From NCBI RefSeq assembly GCF_001879105.1, contig NZ_MLCF01000009.1:23843-87842 (forward strand): 64,000 bases of DNA, in the 5' to 3' direction. The stretch comes from Mangrovactinospora gilvigrisea (GTDB taxonomy: Bacteria; Actinomycetota; Actinomycetes; Streptomycetales; Streptomycetaceae). Positions 36,495 to 47,896 of the stretch are shown here, one piece after another; position 1 is the first letter of the stretch, and every line of letters starts with the position of its first letter. The notes below the pieces were generated by a model. The model made no database searches. It worked only from the letters and a program-made list of their open reading frames with translations, and had not been told where the DNA came from. A program made the translations under genes and the position numbers.

Positions 36495-37916
36495 TCAGCC
36501 GACCGCGCCCTCCATCTGCAGCTCGATCAGCCGGTTGAGCTCCAGGGCGTACTCCATCGGCAGCTCGCGGGCGATCGGCTCGACGAAGCCGCGCACGATC
36601 ATCGCCATCGCCTCCTGCTCGGTGAGGCCGCGGCTCATCAGGTAGAAGAGCTGGTCCTCGCTGACCTTGGAGACCGTCGCCTCGTGGCCCATGGACACGT
36701 CGTCCACCCGCACGTCCTGGTACGGGTAGGTGTCGGAGCGGGAGATCTGGTCGACCAGCAGCGCGTCGCAGAGCACGTTGGACTTGGAGCCCTCGGCGCC
36801 CTCGGCGACCTCGATCAGGCCGCGGTAGGAGGTGCGGCCGCCGCCGCGCGCCACCGACTTGGAGACGATCGACGAGGAGGTGTTCGGCGCCAGGTGCACC
36901 ATCTTGGCGCCCGCGTCCTGGTGCTGGCCCTCGCCGGCGAAGGCGATGGAGAGCGTCTCGCCCTTGGCGTGCTCGCCCATCAGGTAGACGGCCGGGTACT
37001 TCATCGTCACCTTGGAGCCGATGTTGCCGTCGATCCACTCCATGGTGGCGCCCTCGTAGGCGACAGCGCGCTTGGTGACCAGGTTGTAGACGTTGTTCGA
37101 CCAGTTCTGGATGGTCGTGTACCGGCAGCGGGCGTTCTTCTTGACGATGATCTCGACGACCGCGGAGTGCAGCGAGTCCGACTTGTAGATCGGCGCGGTG
37201 CAGCCCTCGACGTAGTGGACGTAGGCGCCCTCGTCGACGATGATCAGCGTCCGTTCGAACTGGCCCATGTTCTCGGTGTTGATCCGGAAGTAGGCCTGCA
37301 GCGGAATCTCGACGTGCACCCCCTTCGGCACGTAGATGAAGCTGCCGCCGGACCAGACCGCGGTGTTCAGCGAGGCGAACTTGTTGTCGCCGGCCGGGAT
37401 GACCGTGCCGAAGTACTCCTGGAACAGCTCCGGGTGCTCCTTGAGCGCCGTGTCGGTGTCCAGGAAGATGACGCCCTGCTCCTCGAGGTCCTCGCGGATC
37501 TTGTGGTAGACGACCTCGGACTCGTACTGCGCGGCGACACCCGCGACCAGCCGCTGCTTCTCCGCCTCGGGGATGCCCAGCTTGTCGTAGGTGTTCTTGA
37601 TGTCCTCGGGCAGCTCCTCCCAGGAGGCGGCCTGCTGCTCGGTGGAGCGGACGAAGTACTTGATGGTGTTGAAGTCGATGCCGGACAGGTCGGAGCCCCA
37701 GGTCGGCATGGGCTTCTTGCCGAAGAGCTTGAGGCCCTTGAGCCGCATCCTCAGCATCCACTCGGGCTCGGACTTCTTCGCCGAGATGTCGCGGACGACG
37801 TCCTCGTTGAGGCCGCGGCGCGCCGCCGCGCCGGCCGCGTCCGAGTCGGCCCAGCCGTACTCGTAGTTGCCCAGACCCTCGAGTTCGGGGTGGGCAGTCT
37901 CCGTGGGCAGAGTCAT
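36495..37916 (-). CDS. sufB: SufB, Fe-S cluster scaffold
   Basis: A 473-residue SufB with [17 protein letters not shown], the beta-helix region [18 protein letters not shown] and the C-terminal [18 protein letters not shown] motif. It is the cysteine-bearing scaffold on which clusters are built, with SufC as ATPase. ATG 37916 lies in the end of the sufR gene (four-base overlap), so sufR and sufB are cotranscribed and translationally coupled. Confidence 0.96.
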   Translation of the reverse strand: MTLPTETAHPELEGLGNYEYGWADSDAAGAAARRGLNEDVVRDISAKKSEPEWMLRMRLKGLKLFGKKPMPTWGSDLSGIDFNTIKYFVRSTEQQAASWEELPEDIKNTYDKLGIPEAEKQRLVAGVAAQYESEVVYHKIREDLEEQGVIFLDTDTALKEHPELFQEYFGTVIPAGDNKFASLNTAVWSGGSFIYVPKGVHVEIPLQAYFRINTENMGQFERTLIIVDEGAYVHYVEGCTAPIYKSDSLHSAVVEIIVKKNARCRYTTIQNWSNNVYNLVTKRAVAYEGATMEWIDGNIGSKVTMKYPAVYLMGEHAKGETLSIAFAGEGQHQDAGAKMVHLAPNTSSSIVSKSVARGGGRTSYRGLIEVAEGAEGSKSNVLCDALLVDQISRSDTYPYQDVRVDDVSMGHEATVSKVSEDQLFYLMSRGLTEQEAMAMIVRGFVEPIARELPMEYALELNRLIELQMEGAVG

Positions 37917-38713
37917 GCGGAGTTCCTCCCGGAGGCCAGACTGTCGGTTGCGGCAGACGGCTTCGCCGATGGTTGCTTCGTGGATGCTGCTGATGGTGAC
38001 GGTGGATCGATGGGTGGTGCCGCGGCGGGCGGCGGGACGTACGTGGTGCACACCCCGTCGCCGTGCGCGATGGTCGCCAGCCGCTGCACATGCGTGCCGA
38101 GGAGCTCGGAGAAGACCTCCGTCTCGACCTCGCACAGCTGCGGGAACCGCTCGGCGACATGGGCCACCGGGCAGTGGTGCTGGCACAGCTGCTCGCCGGC
38201 GCCGCGTGCGGCGGCGCCGGTGGCACGCGGCTTCGCCGTAGCAGCGTACCCGTCCGCGGTCAACGCCTCGGCCAGGGCCTTCGCCCGGGCCGCGGGGTCG
38301 GCGCGGCGCAGTGCCTCGCGATGCCGCTCGACGAAATCCGCGAGACGGGCCCGCGCGAACGCGGCCACCGCCTCGTCTCCCGCCTCGCCGCCGCCGGCGC
38401 CCCGGGCGATCCAGGCCAGGGCGTCGGCCGCGAGCTGGTCGTACGCCTGGTAGAAGGCGTCGCGCCCGGCGTCGGTGAGGGCGAACGCCTTGGCGGGACG
38501 ACCCCGGCCGCGCTGCCCGTAGACCCGGCGCTCGCGCGCCTCGACCAGGCCGTCGGCGAGCAGTGCGTCCAGATGCCGGCGCACCGCCGCCGCCGTGAGG
38601 CCCAGCCGCGTGGCCAGGTCGGCCGCGGTGGACGGGCCGTGGTCCAGCAGGGAGCGGGCCACCCGGTTACGGGTGCCCGCCTCCTCCTGGTTCTCCGGCC
38701 CGACGTTTTTCAC
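37913..38713 (-). CDS. sufR: SufR, Fe-S sensing repressor of the suf operon
   Basis: A 266-residue regulator. The N-terminal winged helix-turn-helix runs over about residues 15-65 ([20 protein letters not shown]). The cluster-binding part has a C-x2-H-x-C-like set around residues 174-192 ([18 protein letters not shown]), and the C-terminal 40 residues are disordered and Pro/Ser/Ala-rich. SufR senses Fe-S status and represses its own operon. GTG 38713 is used because it gives the typical [21 protein letters not shown] start. Upstream in-frame sequence overlaps the operator. The message is probably leaderless. Confidence 0.92.
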   Translation of the reverse strand: MKNVGPENQEEAGTRNRVARSLLDHGPSTAADLATRLGLTAAAVRRHLDALLADGLVEARERRVYGQRGRGRPAKAFALTDAGRDAFYQAYDQLAADALAWIARGAGGGEAGDEAVAAFARARLADFVERHREALRRADPAARAKALAEALTADGYAATAKPRATGAAARGAGEQLCQHHCPVAHVAERFPQLCEVETEVFSELLGTHVQRLATIAHGDGVCTTYVPPPAAAPPIDPPSPSAASTKQPSAKPSAATDSLASGRNSA

Positions 38714-38726
38714 AACGCCATTGTTG
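38713..38726 (-). promoter_or_regulatory. SufR operator
   Basis: CAAC-GCCATT-GTTG at 38713-38726. CAAC-N6-GTTG is the palindrome reported for SufR of S. avermitilis. It touches the first base of the sufR GTG start and so would block the start of transcription of sufR-B-D-C-S-U-T. The reported motif is recalled, not looked up. Confidence 0.8.
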
Positions 38727-38867
38727 CCTAATTCACGGCCTCGGATCAACACGGATCGGGCACGGTCTCCGTGGGGTCGATCACGAAGGGTCACCTAAGT
38801 CGACTCGTCGCGCCCAAAGGCGGCCCACCCACAGAACCCGCGACCCCCCTCCGTAAAATTCCCTGAC

Positions 38868-39790
<923 letters not shown>

Positions 39791-39794
<4 letters not shown>

Positions 39795-40564
39795 CCACCA
39801 CCTTCGCCCCGGACCCGGGGCCGGCCCCGCTGCCCCGGATGATCGCCGCGCAGACCGCGCTGGAGATCCGGATGCTGCTGCGCAACGGCGAGCAGCTGCT
39901 CCTCACCATCGTCATCCCGGCGCTGCTGCTGGTGCTCTTCAGCGCGGTCGACATCGTCGACACCGGCGCCGGGAAGCGGGTGGACTTCCTGGCGCCCGGG
40001 CTGCTGGCGCTGGCGATCCTGTCGACGGCCTTCACCGGCCAGGCGATCGCCACCGGCTTCGAGCGGCGCTACGGCGTGCTGAAGCGGCTCGGCGCGAGCC
40101 CGCTGCCGCGCTGGGGCCTGATGACGGCGAAGACCGGCTGCGTGCTGGCGGTCGAGGTGCTCCAGCTGGCGCTGCTCACCGTCATCGCGCTGCTGCTGGG
40201 CTGGTCGCCGACGGGCGGGGCGTCCGCGGCGCTCCCGGTGGTGCTGCTGGTGGTGCTCGGCACCGCGGCGTTCTCCGGGCTGGGCCTGCTGATGGCGGGG
40301 ACGCTGAAGGCGGAGGCGACGCTGGCGGCGGCGAACCTGGTCTTCATCCTGCTGCTGGTGCTGGGCGGCGTGATCGTCCCGCTGGCGAAGTTCCCCGCGG
40401 CGATCCGCCCGGTGCTGGAGGCGCTGCCGATCTCGGCGCTCTCCACGGGCCTGCGGGACGTCCTGCAGCACGGGGCGGGCGTCCCGTGGCCGCAGCTGGG
40501 GATCCTCGCGGTGTGGTCGGTGGTCGCGCTCGCGGCCGCCGCGCGCTTCTTCAAGTGGGAGTAG
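39791..40564 (+). CDS. ABC-2 type permease, partner of the preceding ATPase
   Basis: A 257-residue integral membrane protein with six hydrophobic segments. It has the ABC-2 signature region KFPAAIRPVLEALPISALSTGLRD before the last helix. The GTG start overlaps the stop of the ATPase gene. Together they make a DrrAB-like exporter. Neighbouring genes do not reveal the substrate. Confidence 0.9.
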
Positions 40565-40583
40565 GCCGCCGGGAGCAGGCCGC

Positions 40584-41687
40584 TCACCCCGGCGGGCCGT
40601 GTCCGCCCAGCTCCGCGACGAGCAGGTCCACGACGTCCGTGAACGACCCCGCCGCGCGCTGCCGCTGCGCGCCGTTCCCGAAGCGCCGCACCGCGTCGAG
40701 CAGGGCGTCGACCTCCCCCGCGTCGCCGTAGTCCTCCAGCGGCCCGCGCACCCACTCCACGAGCCGCCCCACCAGCTCCCACGCGCCCACCGTCCGCCCC
40801 GCGGCCACGTCCACGCCCTCCCCCGCGAGCCCGTCCCGCGCGGCGCGCCAGTGCGCCGCCCGCAGCACCGCGTCGCCCACCGCCGGCGCCGCCGCCCCCG
40901 CCCGGACCTCCGCGAGCGCCCGCCCCACCAGGCCCCGTCCCAGCGCGGCGACCAGCACCGCGCCGTCCACCGACGGGCTGACGTCCGCGACCCGGATCTC
41001 CACCGTCGGGTACCGCTGCGAGCGCCGCGCGTGCCAGTAGACCATCCGCCGGTCGCACAGCGCCCCGCTGCCGACCAGCATCCGCACGGTGGCGTCGTAC
41101 TCCTCCGGCGTCTCGAAGACCGGAGTCGGGCCCGCCTGCGGCCAGCGCGCCCAGACCATCGTCCGCCAGCTCTGGTAGCCGGTGTCGCGCCCGTCCAGGA
41201 ACGGCGAGTTCGACGCCAGCGCCTGCAACGCCGGCAGCCAGGGCCGCAGTTGGGCCAGCACGCGCACCGCCTCACCGGGGTCGGGCACCTCCACATGGAC
41301 GTGGCAGCCGCACACCCCCTGGCCGTCCACCAGGGCCCCGAACTCGGACCGCAGCCGCCGGTAGCGCTCCTCCGCCGACACGTCGGGCGCGGGGTCGGCG
41401 GCCAGCACCGGCGTGCCGCTGCCGACCACCCGGCAGCCGCCGGCCTTGGCCGCCGCCCCGGCGCCGGCCCGCAGCCGCCGCAGCTCCGCGCGCAGTTCGC
41501 GGAGCGTCGGCACGGGCACGGTCGCGGTCTCGATCTGCGTGGGGAACAGCTCGTGGGTGTAGCCGCCGCCCGGGCCGTGGGCGGCGTCGAGGACGAGGTC
41601 GGCGCGCGGCACCGTCCGCCGCGTCACCGGATCGACGAGCAGGAACTCCTCTTCCACCCCGAAGCGGGGGCCGTGCGCCGTCGCCAC
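40584..41687 (-). CDS. YbdK-family carboxylate-amine ligase (glutamate-cysteine-ligase-like)
   Basis: A 367-residue protein of the GCS2 family. It starts with GPRFGVEEEFLLVDPVTRR and includes CGCHVHVEVPDPGEAVRV, and the C-terminal half carries the remaining ATP- and metal-binding residues. These enzymes join an amino acid and cysteine or a similar pair, as in glutathione-like chemistry; the real reaction is often unknown. GTG 41687 is chosen as the first start before GVEEEF. It converges with the ABC permease gene and diverges from ctaA, 81 bp away. Confidence 0.86.
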   Translation of the reverse strand: MATAHGPRFGVEEEFLLVDPVTRRTVPRADLVLDAAHGPGGGYTHELFPTQIETATVPVPTLRELRAELRRLRAGAGAAAKAGGCRVVGSGTPVLAADPAPDVSAEERYRRLRSEFGALVDGQGVCGCHVHVEVPDPGEAVRVLAQLRPWLPALQALASNSPFLDGRDTGYQSWRTMVWARWPQAGPTPVFETPEEYDATVRMLVGSGALCDRRMVYWHARRSQRYPTVEIRVADVSPSVDGAVLVAALGRGLVGRALAEVRAGAAAPAVGDAVLRAAHWRAARDGLAGEGVDVAAGRTVGAWELVGRLVEWVRGPLEDYGDAGEVDALLDAVRRFGNGAQRQRAAGSFTDVVDLLVAELGGHGPPG

Positions 41688-41768
41688 ATGCCCAGGGTGG
41701 TGCCGAGGCGCGCCGCGACACAACACCCCGGGTCCGGCGGCACATTCCGGGCGCTCTACGATGCTTCC

Positions 41769-42743
41769 GTGCCAAATCCGTTTGCCGCCGTCGCAGCTCG
41801 GTTCCAGCCCTCGGCCCGGACGGTGCGCATCGCCGCGCTGTCCTCGGTCGTCATGACCGTGATCATCGTGGTGAGCGGCGGCGTCGTCCGCCTCACCGGC
41901 TCGGGGCTGGGCTGCCCCACCTGGCCGCAGTGCACCGCGGGCGATCTGGCGCCGACCGGCGCCATGGGCGTCCACGGCATCATCGAGTTCACCAACCGCC
42001 TGCTGACCTACCCGCTGTGCGCGGCGGTCGGCTGGACGATCCTGGCGGCGCGGGCGCGCAGCCCGTGGCGGCACGAGCTGACCCGGCTGGGCTGGCTGCA
42101 GTTCTGGGTCGTGGTGCTCAACGCGGTGGTCGGCGGGCTCTCGGTGCTCAGCCGGCTCAACCCCTTCATGGTGGCGGCGCACTTCGTCGCCGCGATGCTG
42201 CTGCTGGTCGCCGCGGTGATCACCTGGGAGCGCACCCGGGAGGGCGACGCGCCGGCCCGGCCGCTGGTGCCGCCGCCGGTGCGGACGCTGACGTGGATCC
42301 TGATCGGCACCGTCACCGCGCTCACCCTGGTGGGGACGGCCGTGACGGGGACGGGCCCGCACGCCGGCGACAGCAGCGCGGTGCAGCGGATGCCGTTCGA
42401 CTGGGACGAGGTGACCCAGCTCCACGCCGACCTGGTGTGGCTGACCTGCGGCCTCGCGGTGGCGCTCGTCCTGGTGCTGCGGGCGGTGAAGGCGCCGGCG
42501 GCGGCGCGGGCGCGGGTGCGGGACGTGCTGATCATGATCGGGCTGCAGGGCGTCATCGGCTATGTGCAGTACTTCCTGCACCTGCCGGAGGGCGTGGTGA
42601 TGATGCACCTCGCGGGGGCGTCGCTGCTGTGGATCGCGGTGCTGCGGGTGCCGTTCGCGCTGCGGGACCGCGGGACGGTCCCGGAGGCGGTCGACGTGTC
42701 CGTGGCGGACGAGGCCGAGACAGTGGCCGCTACCGGCCGGTAA
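41769..42743 (+). CDS. ctaA: Heme A synthase CtaA (COX15 family)
   Basis: A 324-residue protein of eight hydrophobic segments. It has the family motif SGGVVRLTGSGLGCPTWPQC at residues about 36-55 and four histidines positioned for heme (EF-region VHGIIEFTNR, AAHFVAA, QLHADLVW, MMHLAGAS). It oxidises heme O to heme A for cytochrome oxidase. GTG 41769 is the first in-frame start. ctaB, which makes heme O, is nearby on the opposite strand, separated by one small gene. Confidence 0.93.
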   Translation: MPNPFAAVAARFQPSARTVRIAALSSVVMTVIIVVSGGVVRLTGSGLGCPTWPQCTAGDLAPTGAMGVHGIIEFTNRLLTYPLCAAVGWTILAARARSPWRHELTRLGWLQFWVVVLNAVVGGLSVLSRLNPFMVAAHFVAAMLLLVAAVITWERTREGDAPARPLVPPPVRTLTWILIGTVTALTLVGTAVTGTGPHAGDSSAVQRMPFDWDEVTQLHADLVWLTCGLAVALVLVLRAVKAPAAARARVRDVLIMIGLQGVIGYVQYFLHLPEGVVMMHLAGASLLWIAVLRVPFALRDRGTVPEAVDVSVADEAETVAATGR

Positions 42744-42752
42744 TATGCCCGC

Positions 42753-43094
42753 ATGAGCGAGCAGCAGCAGACCGGGGCCGAGACGGGGAACGAGAACGCG
42801 CGCCGCGTGCGGAAGTTGACGGCTTCCGTGCGCGGCTTTGTCGCGTCCGGCGGGGGCGCGGAGGGGGCGCGGGGCGCGGTGGAGCATGTCGGGCGGGACG
42901 TGCACCGGATTGTGCTGGTGGGTGCGGACGGGCGCTGGGGGGATCTGGTGGCGGCGAGCCGAGGGGAGGCGGAGGCGGCGCTGCGGGAGGCGGGGGTCGA
43001 GGTGGTCGAGTCCCTCGACGGCGAGGTCGCGAACCGGATGCGGAGCGGCTCCTACGAGTGGAACCGCATGGCCGGCCTGCAACTGCGCGGTTGA
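42753..43094 (+). CDS. Conserved small actinobacterial protein of unknown function
   Basis: A 113-residue soluble protein, probably alpha/beta (VHRIVLVGADGRWGDLVA then EAEAALREAGVEVVE). I recognise the type as widespread in streptomycetes but know no function. ATG 42753 is 9 bp after the ctaA stop, so it may be cotranscribed with ctaA. It converges with ctaB, and an intergenic palindrome fills the space between. Confidence 0.6.
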   Translation: MSEQQQTGAETGNENARRVRKLTASVRGFVASGGGAEGARGAVEHVGRDVHRIVLVGADGRWGDLVAASRGEAEAALREAGVEVVESLDGEVANRMRSGSYEWNRMAGLQLRG

Positions 43095-43111
43095 CGCGGT
43101 GCCCTGCTGCC

Positions 43112-43177
43112 GCCCCTCCGCCCCGGCACCCCACCCGCCCTGCGGGCGCGAAGCGCCCGGGTCGGGTGCCGGGGCGG
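43112..43177. repeat. Intergenic palindromic repeat, copy 5 (best-preserved)
   Basis: CCGCCCCGGCACCCCACCC at 43118-43136 pairs with GGGTCGGGTGCCGGGGCGG at 43159-43177 with one mismatch. Inside is the hairpin GGGCGC-GAA-GCGCCC. It lies between two convergent genes and may double as a terminator. Confidence 0.75.
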
Positions 43178-43188
43178 CTCGAACGGGC

Positions 43189-44127
43189 CTAGAGGAACGG
43201 GTCGATCGCGACGGCGATGAAGAGCAGGGTCAGATAGGTGATGGACCAGTGGAAGAGCCGCATCTCCTTGAGCTTCGCGCCCACCACGCCCGACTTCGCC
43301 CGCGACTGCAGGCGGTACGCCTCGGCCATCCACGTCCCGCCGAGCACCGCCGCCACCACCGGGTACACCGGTGAGGTGTGCGCCACCGGCCACAGCGCCA
43401 GCGACACCAGCACCATCACCCAGCTGTAGACGACGATCTGACGCGCCACCGAGCGGTTCGTCGCCACCACCGGCAGCACCGGCACGCCGGCCTTCGCGTA
43501 GTCGTCCCGCACCTTCATCGACAGCGGCCAGGTGTGCGGCGGCGTCCAGAAGAACAGCACCAGGAAGAGCACCACGGCCGGCCAGGAGAGCGAGTTCCGC
43601 ACGGACGTCCAGCCGATCAGCACCGGCATGCAGCCCGCGATCCCGCCCCACACCACGGCCTGCGACGTCCGCCGCTTGAGCCAGATGGTGTAGACGAAGA
43701 CGTAGAAGAGCTGCGCGGCCAGCGCCAGCCCCGCGGACAGCGGGTTCACCAGGAGCGTCAGCCATACGGTCGAGACCGCGACGAGCGCGATCCCGAACCA
43801 CAGCGCCTCGCGCGCCGAGACCACTCCGGTGACGATGGGGCGGCCCGAGGTGCGGGCCATCTGGGCGTCGATGTCCCGGTCCAGATACATGTTCAGGGAC
43901 GCGGCGCCGCCCGCGGACAGGTAGCCGCCGATCACCACCCACAGCACCAGCCACAGGTTGGGGATGCCGTGCTGGGCCAGGAACATCACCGGAATGGTGG
44001 AGATGATCAGCAGCTCGAAGATCCGCGGCTTCGTCAGGGCGAAGAATCCGCCGAGACGGGCGCGGAGCGGGCGCTGCCGCGGCTCCGGTCCGGCAACCCC
44101 GACGGGCCGGGTTTCGACAGCGGTCAC
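43189..44127 (-). CDS. ctaB: Protoheme IX farnesyltransferase CtaB (heme O synthase)
   Basis: A 312-residue UbiA-family membrane prenyltransferase. It has the first Asp-rich motif [12 protein letters not shown], preceded by [10 protein letters not shown], and the second in [15 protein letters not shown]. About nine membrane segments. It puts the farnesyl group on heme B, giving heme O for CtaA. GTG 44127 has AGGGG six bases upstream; GTG 44133 is the other candidate. The gene is divergent from tkt across 404 bp. Confidence 0.94.
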   Translation of the reverse strand: MTAVETRPVGVAGPEPRQRPLRARLGGFFALTKPRIFELLIISTIPVMFLAQHGIPNLWLVLWVVIGGYLSAGGAASLNMYLDRDIDAQMARTSGRPIVTGVVSAREALWFGIALVAVSTVWLTLLVNPLSAGLALAAQLFYVFVYTIWLKRRTSQAVVWGGIAGCMPVLIGWTSVRNSLSWPAVVLFLVLFFWTPPHTWPLSMKVRDDYAKAGVPVLPVVATNRSVARQIVVYSWVMVLVSLALWPVAHTSPVYPVVAAVLGGTWMAEAYRLQSRAKSGVVGAKLKEMRLFHWSITYLTLLFIAVAIDPFL

Positions 44128-44531
44128 GAACACCCCTGGGAGGAAACGGGATTCTGCGAAAGGACCCGGAAGGCAGGCGCACGCCCGGTCACCCCACGAT
44201 GGGACTGCCCCATATCGGGAATACCCCATATTGCCCGTGAAGTGGTCCGGTGGGCCCTCTTCGCACGTACCTCGACACTGTAGACGGCACGGCCTCGCGC
44301 ACATGCGGCGGGGTGCCTCGTGTCCGGGTACCCGAAGGTCCGCGGCAGGTCGGACGTACGACCGGCCGGATAAGAGGAATAGACCACTGGGTGGCCAGGT
44401 TGGACGACATGTATACAACAGGCCAACCGAACGCGAGTCGGCACAGGTCCACGGGTAGGCTCAGTGAACGTGACCCGGGACACCCCCTCACGGGCCCGGT
44501 GGCTGACGACACGGAAGGAGCCCTGAGAAGG
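44128..44531. promoter_or_regulatory. Divergent ctaB-tkt intergenic region
   Basis: Four hundred and four bases with no convincing gene. It should hold the promoters of both ctaB and tkt. TATACA at 44412-44417 is the most -10-like sequence on the tkt side, though no good -35 is at the right distance. A ribosome site, GGAAGGAG, lies upstream of the tkt start. ACCCCACGATGGG and CCCCATAT-N-ATACCCCATAT-type repeats near 44205-44235 are also visible, of unknown use. Confidence 0.4.
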
Positions 44532-46637
44532 GTGAGCGCGACGCCGACGAAGCCGAACGACCTGGAGTGGACCGACCTGGACAAGCAGGCGGTCGATACC
44601 GTGCGAGTGCTCGCGATGGATGCCGTGCAGAAGGTGGGCAACGGCCACCCCGGCACCGCGATGTCGCTGGCCCCCGCCGCCTACCTGCTCTTCCAGAAGC
44701 ACCTGCAGCACGACCCCGCCGACCCGCACTGGGTGGGCCGCGACCGGTTCGTGCTCTCCGCCGGCCATTCCAGCCTGACGCTCTACATCCAGCTGTACCT
44801 CTCGGGCTACGGCCTCTCGCTGGACGACCTGAAGAGCTTCCGCACCTGGGGCAGCCTGACGCCCGGTCACCCGGAGCACGGGCACACCGCGGGCGTGGAG
44901 ATCACCACGGGCCCGCTGGGCTCCGGCATCGCCGCCGCGACCGGCATGGGCATGGCCTCCCGCTACGAGCGCGGTCTCTTCGACCCGGACACCGCCGACG
45001 GCGAGTCCCCGTTCGACCACCGCATCTACGTCATCGCCTCCGACGGCGACCTCCAGGAGGGCGTCAGCGGCGAGGCCGGCTCGCTCGCCGGGCACCAGCG
45101 GCTCGGCAACCTGATCGTCATCTACGACGACAACAACATCTCCATCGAGGGCGACACCGAGACCGCGTTCAGCGAGGACGTCCTGGGGCGCTACGAGGCC
45201 TACGGCTGGCACACCCAGGCCGTCCCGCACCTCGCCGACGGCGACGTGGACGTCGAGGGCCTGCACCGGGCGCTGCTCGCCGCGGAGGAGGAGACCGAGC
45301 GTCCGTCGATCATCAAGCTGTCGACGATCATCGGCTGGCCGGCCCCCAACAAGCAGAACACCGCGGGCGCCCACGGCTCCGCGCTCGGCGCCGACGAGGT
45401 CGCCGCCACCAAGCGCGTCCTGGGCTGGGACCCGGAGCAGAGCTTCCAGGTGGACGACGCCGTCCTCGCCCACGCCCGGCAGATCGGCGAGCGCGGCCGC
45501 GCCGCCCACAAGGCCTGGGACGGCGAGCTCGCCAAGTGGCGCGCCGACCAGCCGCAGCGCGCCGCCGAGTTCGACCGCATCGCGGCCGGCAGGCTCCCCG
45601 ACGGCTGGGAGAAGAAGCTCCCCGAGTTCCCCGCCGACGCCAAGGGCGTCGCCACCCGCGCGGCCTCCGGCAAGGTCCTCGAGGCGCTCGGCCCGGTCAT
45701 CCCCGAGCTGTGGGGCGGCTCCGCCGACCTGGCCGGCTCCAACAACACCACGATCGACAAGAACAGCTCGTTCGAGGCCAAGGGCAACCCGCTGCCCGGC
45801 GCCGACCCGTACGGCCGCACCATCCACTTCGGCATCCGCGAGATGTCGATGGGCATGGCGCTGAACGGCATCGCGCTGCACGGCAACACCCGCGTCTACG
45901 GGGGCACGTTCCTGACGTTCTCCGACTACATGCGCGGCGCCGTCCGCCTGGCCGCCCTGATGGAGCTGCCGGTCACCTACGTGTGGACGCACGACTCCAT
46001 CGGCCTCGGCGAGGACGGCCCCACCCACCAGCCGGTCGAGCACATGGCCGCGCTGCGCGCCATCCCCGGCCTGAACATGGTGCGCCCCGGCGACGGCAAC
46101 GAGACCGTGGTGGCCTGGCGCGAGATCCTCACCCGGTACAACGACAAGCCGGCCCCGCACGGCCTCGCCCTCACCCGGCAGAACATCCCCACCTGGGACC
46201 GCTCCGGCGGCGAGTTCGCCTCCGCCGAGGGCACCGCCAAGGGCGGCTACGTGCTGCAGGAGGCCACCGGCGGCACCCCGCAGGTGATCCTCATCGGCAC
46301 CGGCTCCGAGGTGCAGCTGGCCGTCGAGGCCCGCGCCACGCTGGAGGCCGACGGCATCCCCACCCGCGTGGTGTCGATGCCCTCCATGGAGTGGTTCCAG
46401 GAGCAGCCGGAGGCCTACCGCACCGAGGTGCTGCCGACCGCGGTGAAGGCCCGGGTCTCGGTCGAGGCCGGCATCGCCCAGCCGTGGTACCGCTACCTCG
46501 GCGACGCCGGACGGGCCGTCAGCCTGGAGCACTTCGGCGCCTCGGCCGATTACAAGACGCTGTACCAGGAGTTCGGCATCACCGCGGACGCGGTGGTGCA
46601 GGCGGCCCGCGAGTCCCTCCAGGCCGCGTCCGCCTGA
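44532..46637 (+). CDS. tkt: Transketolase
   Basis: A 701-residue thiamine-diphosphate enzyme. It has [16 protein letters not shown] near the N terminus, [20 protein letters not shown] and [11 protein letters not shown] in the cofactor domain, and [19 protein letters not shown] in the second half. It shuttles two-carbon units in the pentose phosphate pathway. GTG 44532 is close behind GGAAGGAGCC and gives the standard N terminus. It heads the pentose-phosphate block. A strong hairpin follows its stop before tal. Confidence 0.95.
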   Translation: MSATPTKPNDLEWTDLDKQAVDTVRVLAMDAVQKVGNGHPGTAMSLAPAAYLLFQKHLQHDPADPHWVGRDRFVLSAGHSSLTLYIQLYLSGYGLSLDDLKSFRTWGSLTPGHPEHGHTAGVEITTGPLGSGIAAATGMGMASRYERGLFDPDTADGESPFDHRIYVIASDGDLQEGVSGEAGSLAGHQRLGNLIVIYDDNNISIEGDTETAFSEDVLGRYEAYGWHTQAVPHLADGDVDVEGLHRALLAAEEETERPSIIKLSTIIGWPAPNKQNTAGAHGSALGADEVAATKRVLGWDPEQSFQVDDAVLAHARQIGERGRAAHKAWDGELAKWRADQPQRAAEFDRIAAGRLPDGWEKKLPEFPADAKGVATRAASGKVLEALGPVIPELWGGSADLAGSNNTTIDKNSSFEAKGNPLPGADPYGRTIHFGIREMSMGMALNGIALHGNTRVYGGTFLTFSDYMRGAVRLAALMELPVTYVWTHDSIGLGEDGPTHQPVEHMAALRAIPGLNMVRPGDGNETVVAWREILTRYNDKPAPHGLALTRQNIPTWDRSGGEFASAEGTAKGGYVLQEATGGTPQVILIGTGSEVQLAVEARATLEADGIPTRVVSMPSMEWFQEQPEAYRTEVLPTAVKARVSVEAGIAQPWYRYLGDAGRAVSLEHFGASADYKTLYQEFGITADAVVQAARESLQAASA

Positions 46638-46645
46638 GCCGGGAC

Positions 46646-46687
46646 GGGTGCGGCCCCCGGGGTACCCGACCACCGGGGGCCGCACCC
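46646..46687 (+). terminator. Hairpin after tkt
   Basis: GGGTGCGGCCCCCGG at 46646-46660 pairs perfectly with CCGGGGGCCGCACCC at 46673-46687, with a 12-base loop. It lies 9 bp past the tkt stop and about 90 bp before tal. It may end part of the transcript or stabilise the tkt message. Confidence 0.8.
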
Positions 46688-46774
46688 GACGGGCCCAACC
46701 GAACTGCTCCCGCACCCTGCGCACGTGATCATGATTGAGCCACGTGCTTCGACGAGGAAAGAAGCGACGAAGAA

Positions 46775-47896
46775 ATGACTGACGCACTGCAGCGCCTCAG
46801 CAACGAGGGCGTGGCTGTCTGGCTGGACGACCTGAGCCGCAAGCGCATCCAGACCGGCAACCTCGCCGAGCTGATCCGCGACAAGCACGTCGTCGGGGTC
46901 ACCACCAACCCGACGATCTTCCAGAAGGCGATCGTCGGCGACGAGCGCTACGACGAGCAGCTGCGCGACCTCGCCGTGCGCCGCGTCACCGTCGAAGAGG
47001 CCGTCCGCATGATCACCACCGCGGACGTGCGGGACGGCGCCGACATCCTGCGCCCCGTCTTCGACGCCAGCGGCGGCCGCGACGGCCGGGTCTCCATCGA
47101 GGTCGACCCGCGCCTGGCGCACAACACCGAGGCGACCATCGCCGAGGCCAAGCAGCTCGCCTGGCTGGTGGACCGCCCCAACACGCTGATCAAGATCCCG
47201 GCAACCCGCGCCGGGCTGCCCGCCATCACCGAGGTGATCGGCGCCGGCATCAGCGTCAACGTCACGCTGATCTTCTCGCTGGAGCGGTACCGCGAGGTCA
47301 TGGACGCCTACCAGGCCGGCCTGGAGAAGGCGAAGGCCGCCGGGATCGACCTGTCCACCATCCAGTCGGTGGCGTCCTTCTTCGTCTCCCGCGTCGACAC
47401 CGAGATCGACAAGCGGCTCGACAAGCGCGGCGGCGACGACGCCAAGGCGCTGCGCAGCAAGTCCGCGGTGGCCAACGCCCGCCTCGCCTACCAGGCGTAC
47501 GAGGAGGTCATCGGGGCCGACCGCTGGAAGGCGCTCGCCTCCGCCGGGGCCAACGTGCAGCGCCCGCTGTGGGCCTCCACCGGCGTCAAGGACCCGTCGC
47601 TGCCCGACACGATGTACGTGGACGACCTGATCGCCGCGGACACCGTCAACACCATGCCGGAGGCGACCCTCGACGCCGAGGCCGACCACGGCAAGGCCGC
47701 GGGCGACACCGTCCACGGCACCTACGCCGACGCGCAGGCCGTCATCGACGCGCTGCCCACCGTCGGCATCGACTACGACGACGTCGTGCAGGTCCTCGAG
47801 GACGAGGGCGTGTCCAAGTTCGAGGTCTCCTGGAACGAGCTGCTCGACGCCGTCCGGGGCCAGCTGGAGAAGTTCGCTCCGAAGGACGGGAAGTGA
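46775..47896 (+). CDS. tal: Transaldolase
   Basis: A 373-residue transaldolase of the actinobacterial type. It has [15 protein letters not shown] near the N terminus and the Schiff-base lysine in [15 protein letters not shown]. It moves a three-carbon unit in the pentose phosphate pathway. ATG 46775. Its stop overlaps the zwf start by one base (TGATG), so tal, zwf, opcA and pgl are a tightly packed operon. Confidence 0.95.
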   Translation: MTDALQRLSNEGVAVWLDDLSRKRIQTGNLAELIRDKHVVGVTTNPTIFQKAIVGDERYDEQLRDLAVRRVTVEEAVRMITTADVRDGADILRPVFDASGGRDGRVSIEVDPRLAHNTEATIAEAKQLAWLVDRPNTLIKIPATRAGLPAITEVIGAGISVNVTLIFSLERYREVMDAYQAGLEKAKAAGIDLSTIQSVASFFVSRVDTEIDKRLDKRGGDDAKALRSKSAVANARLAYQAYEEVIGADRWKALASAGANVQRPLWASTGVKDPSLPDTMYVDDLIAADTVNTMPEATLDAEADHGKAAGDTVHGTYADAQAVIDALPTVGIDYDDVVQVLEDEGVSKFEVSWNELLDAVRGQLEKFAPKDGK

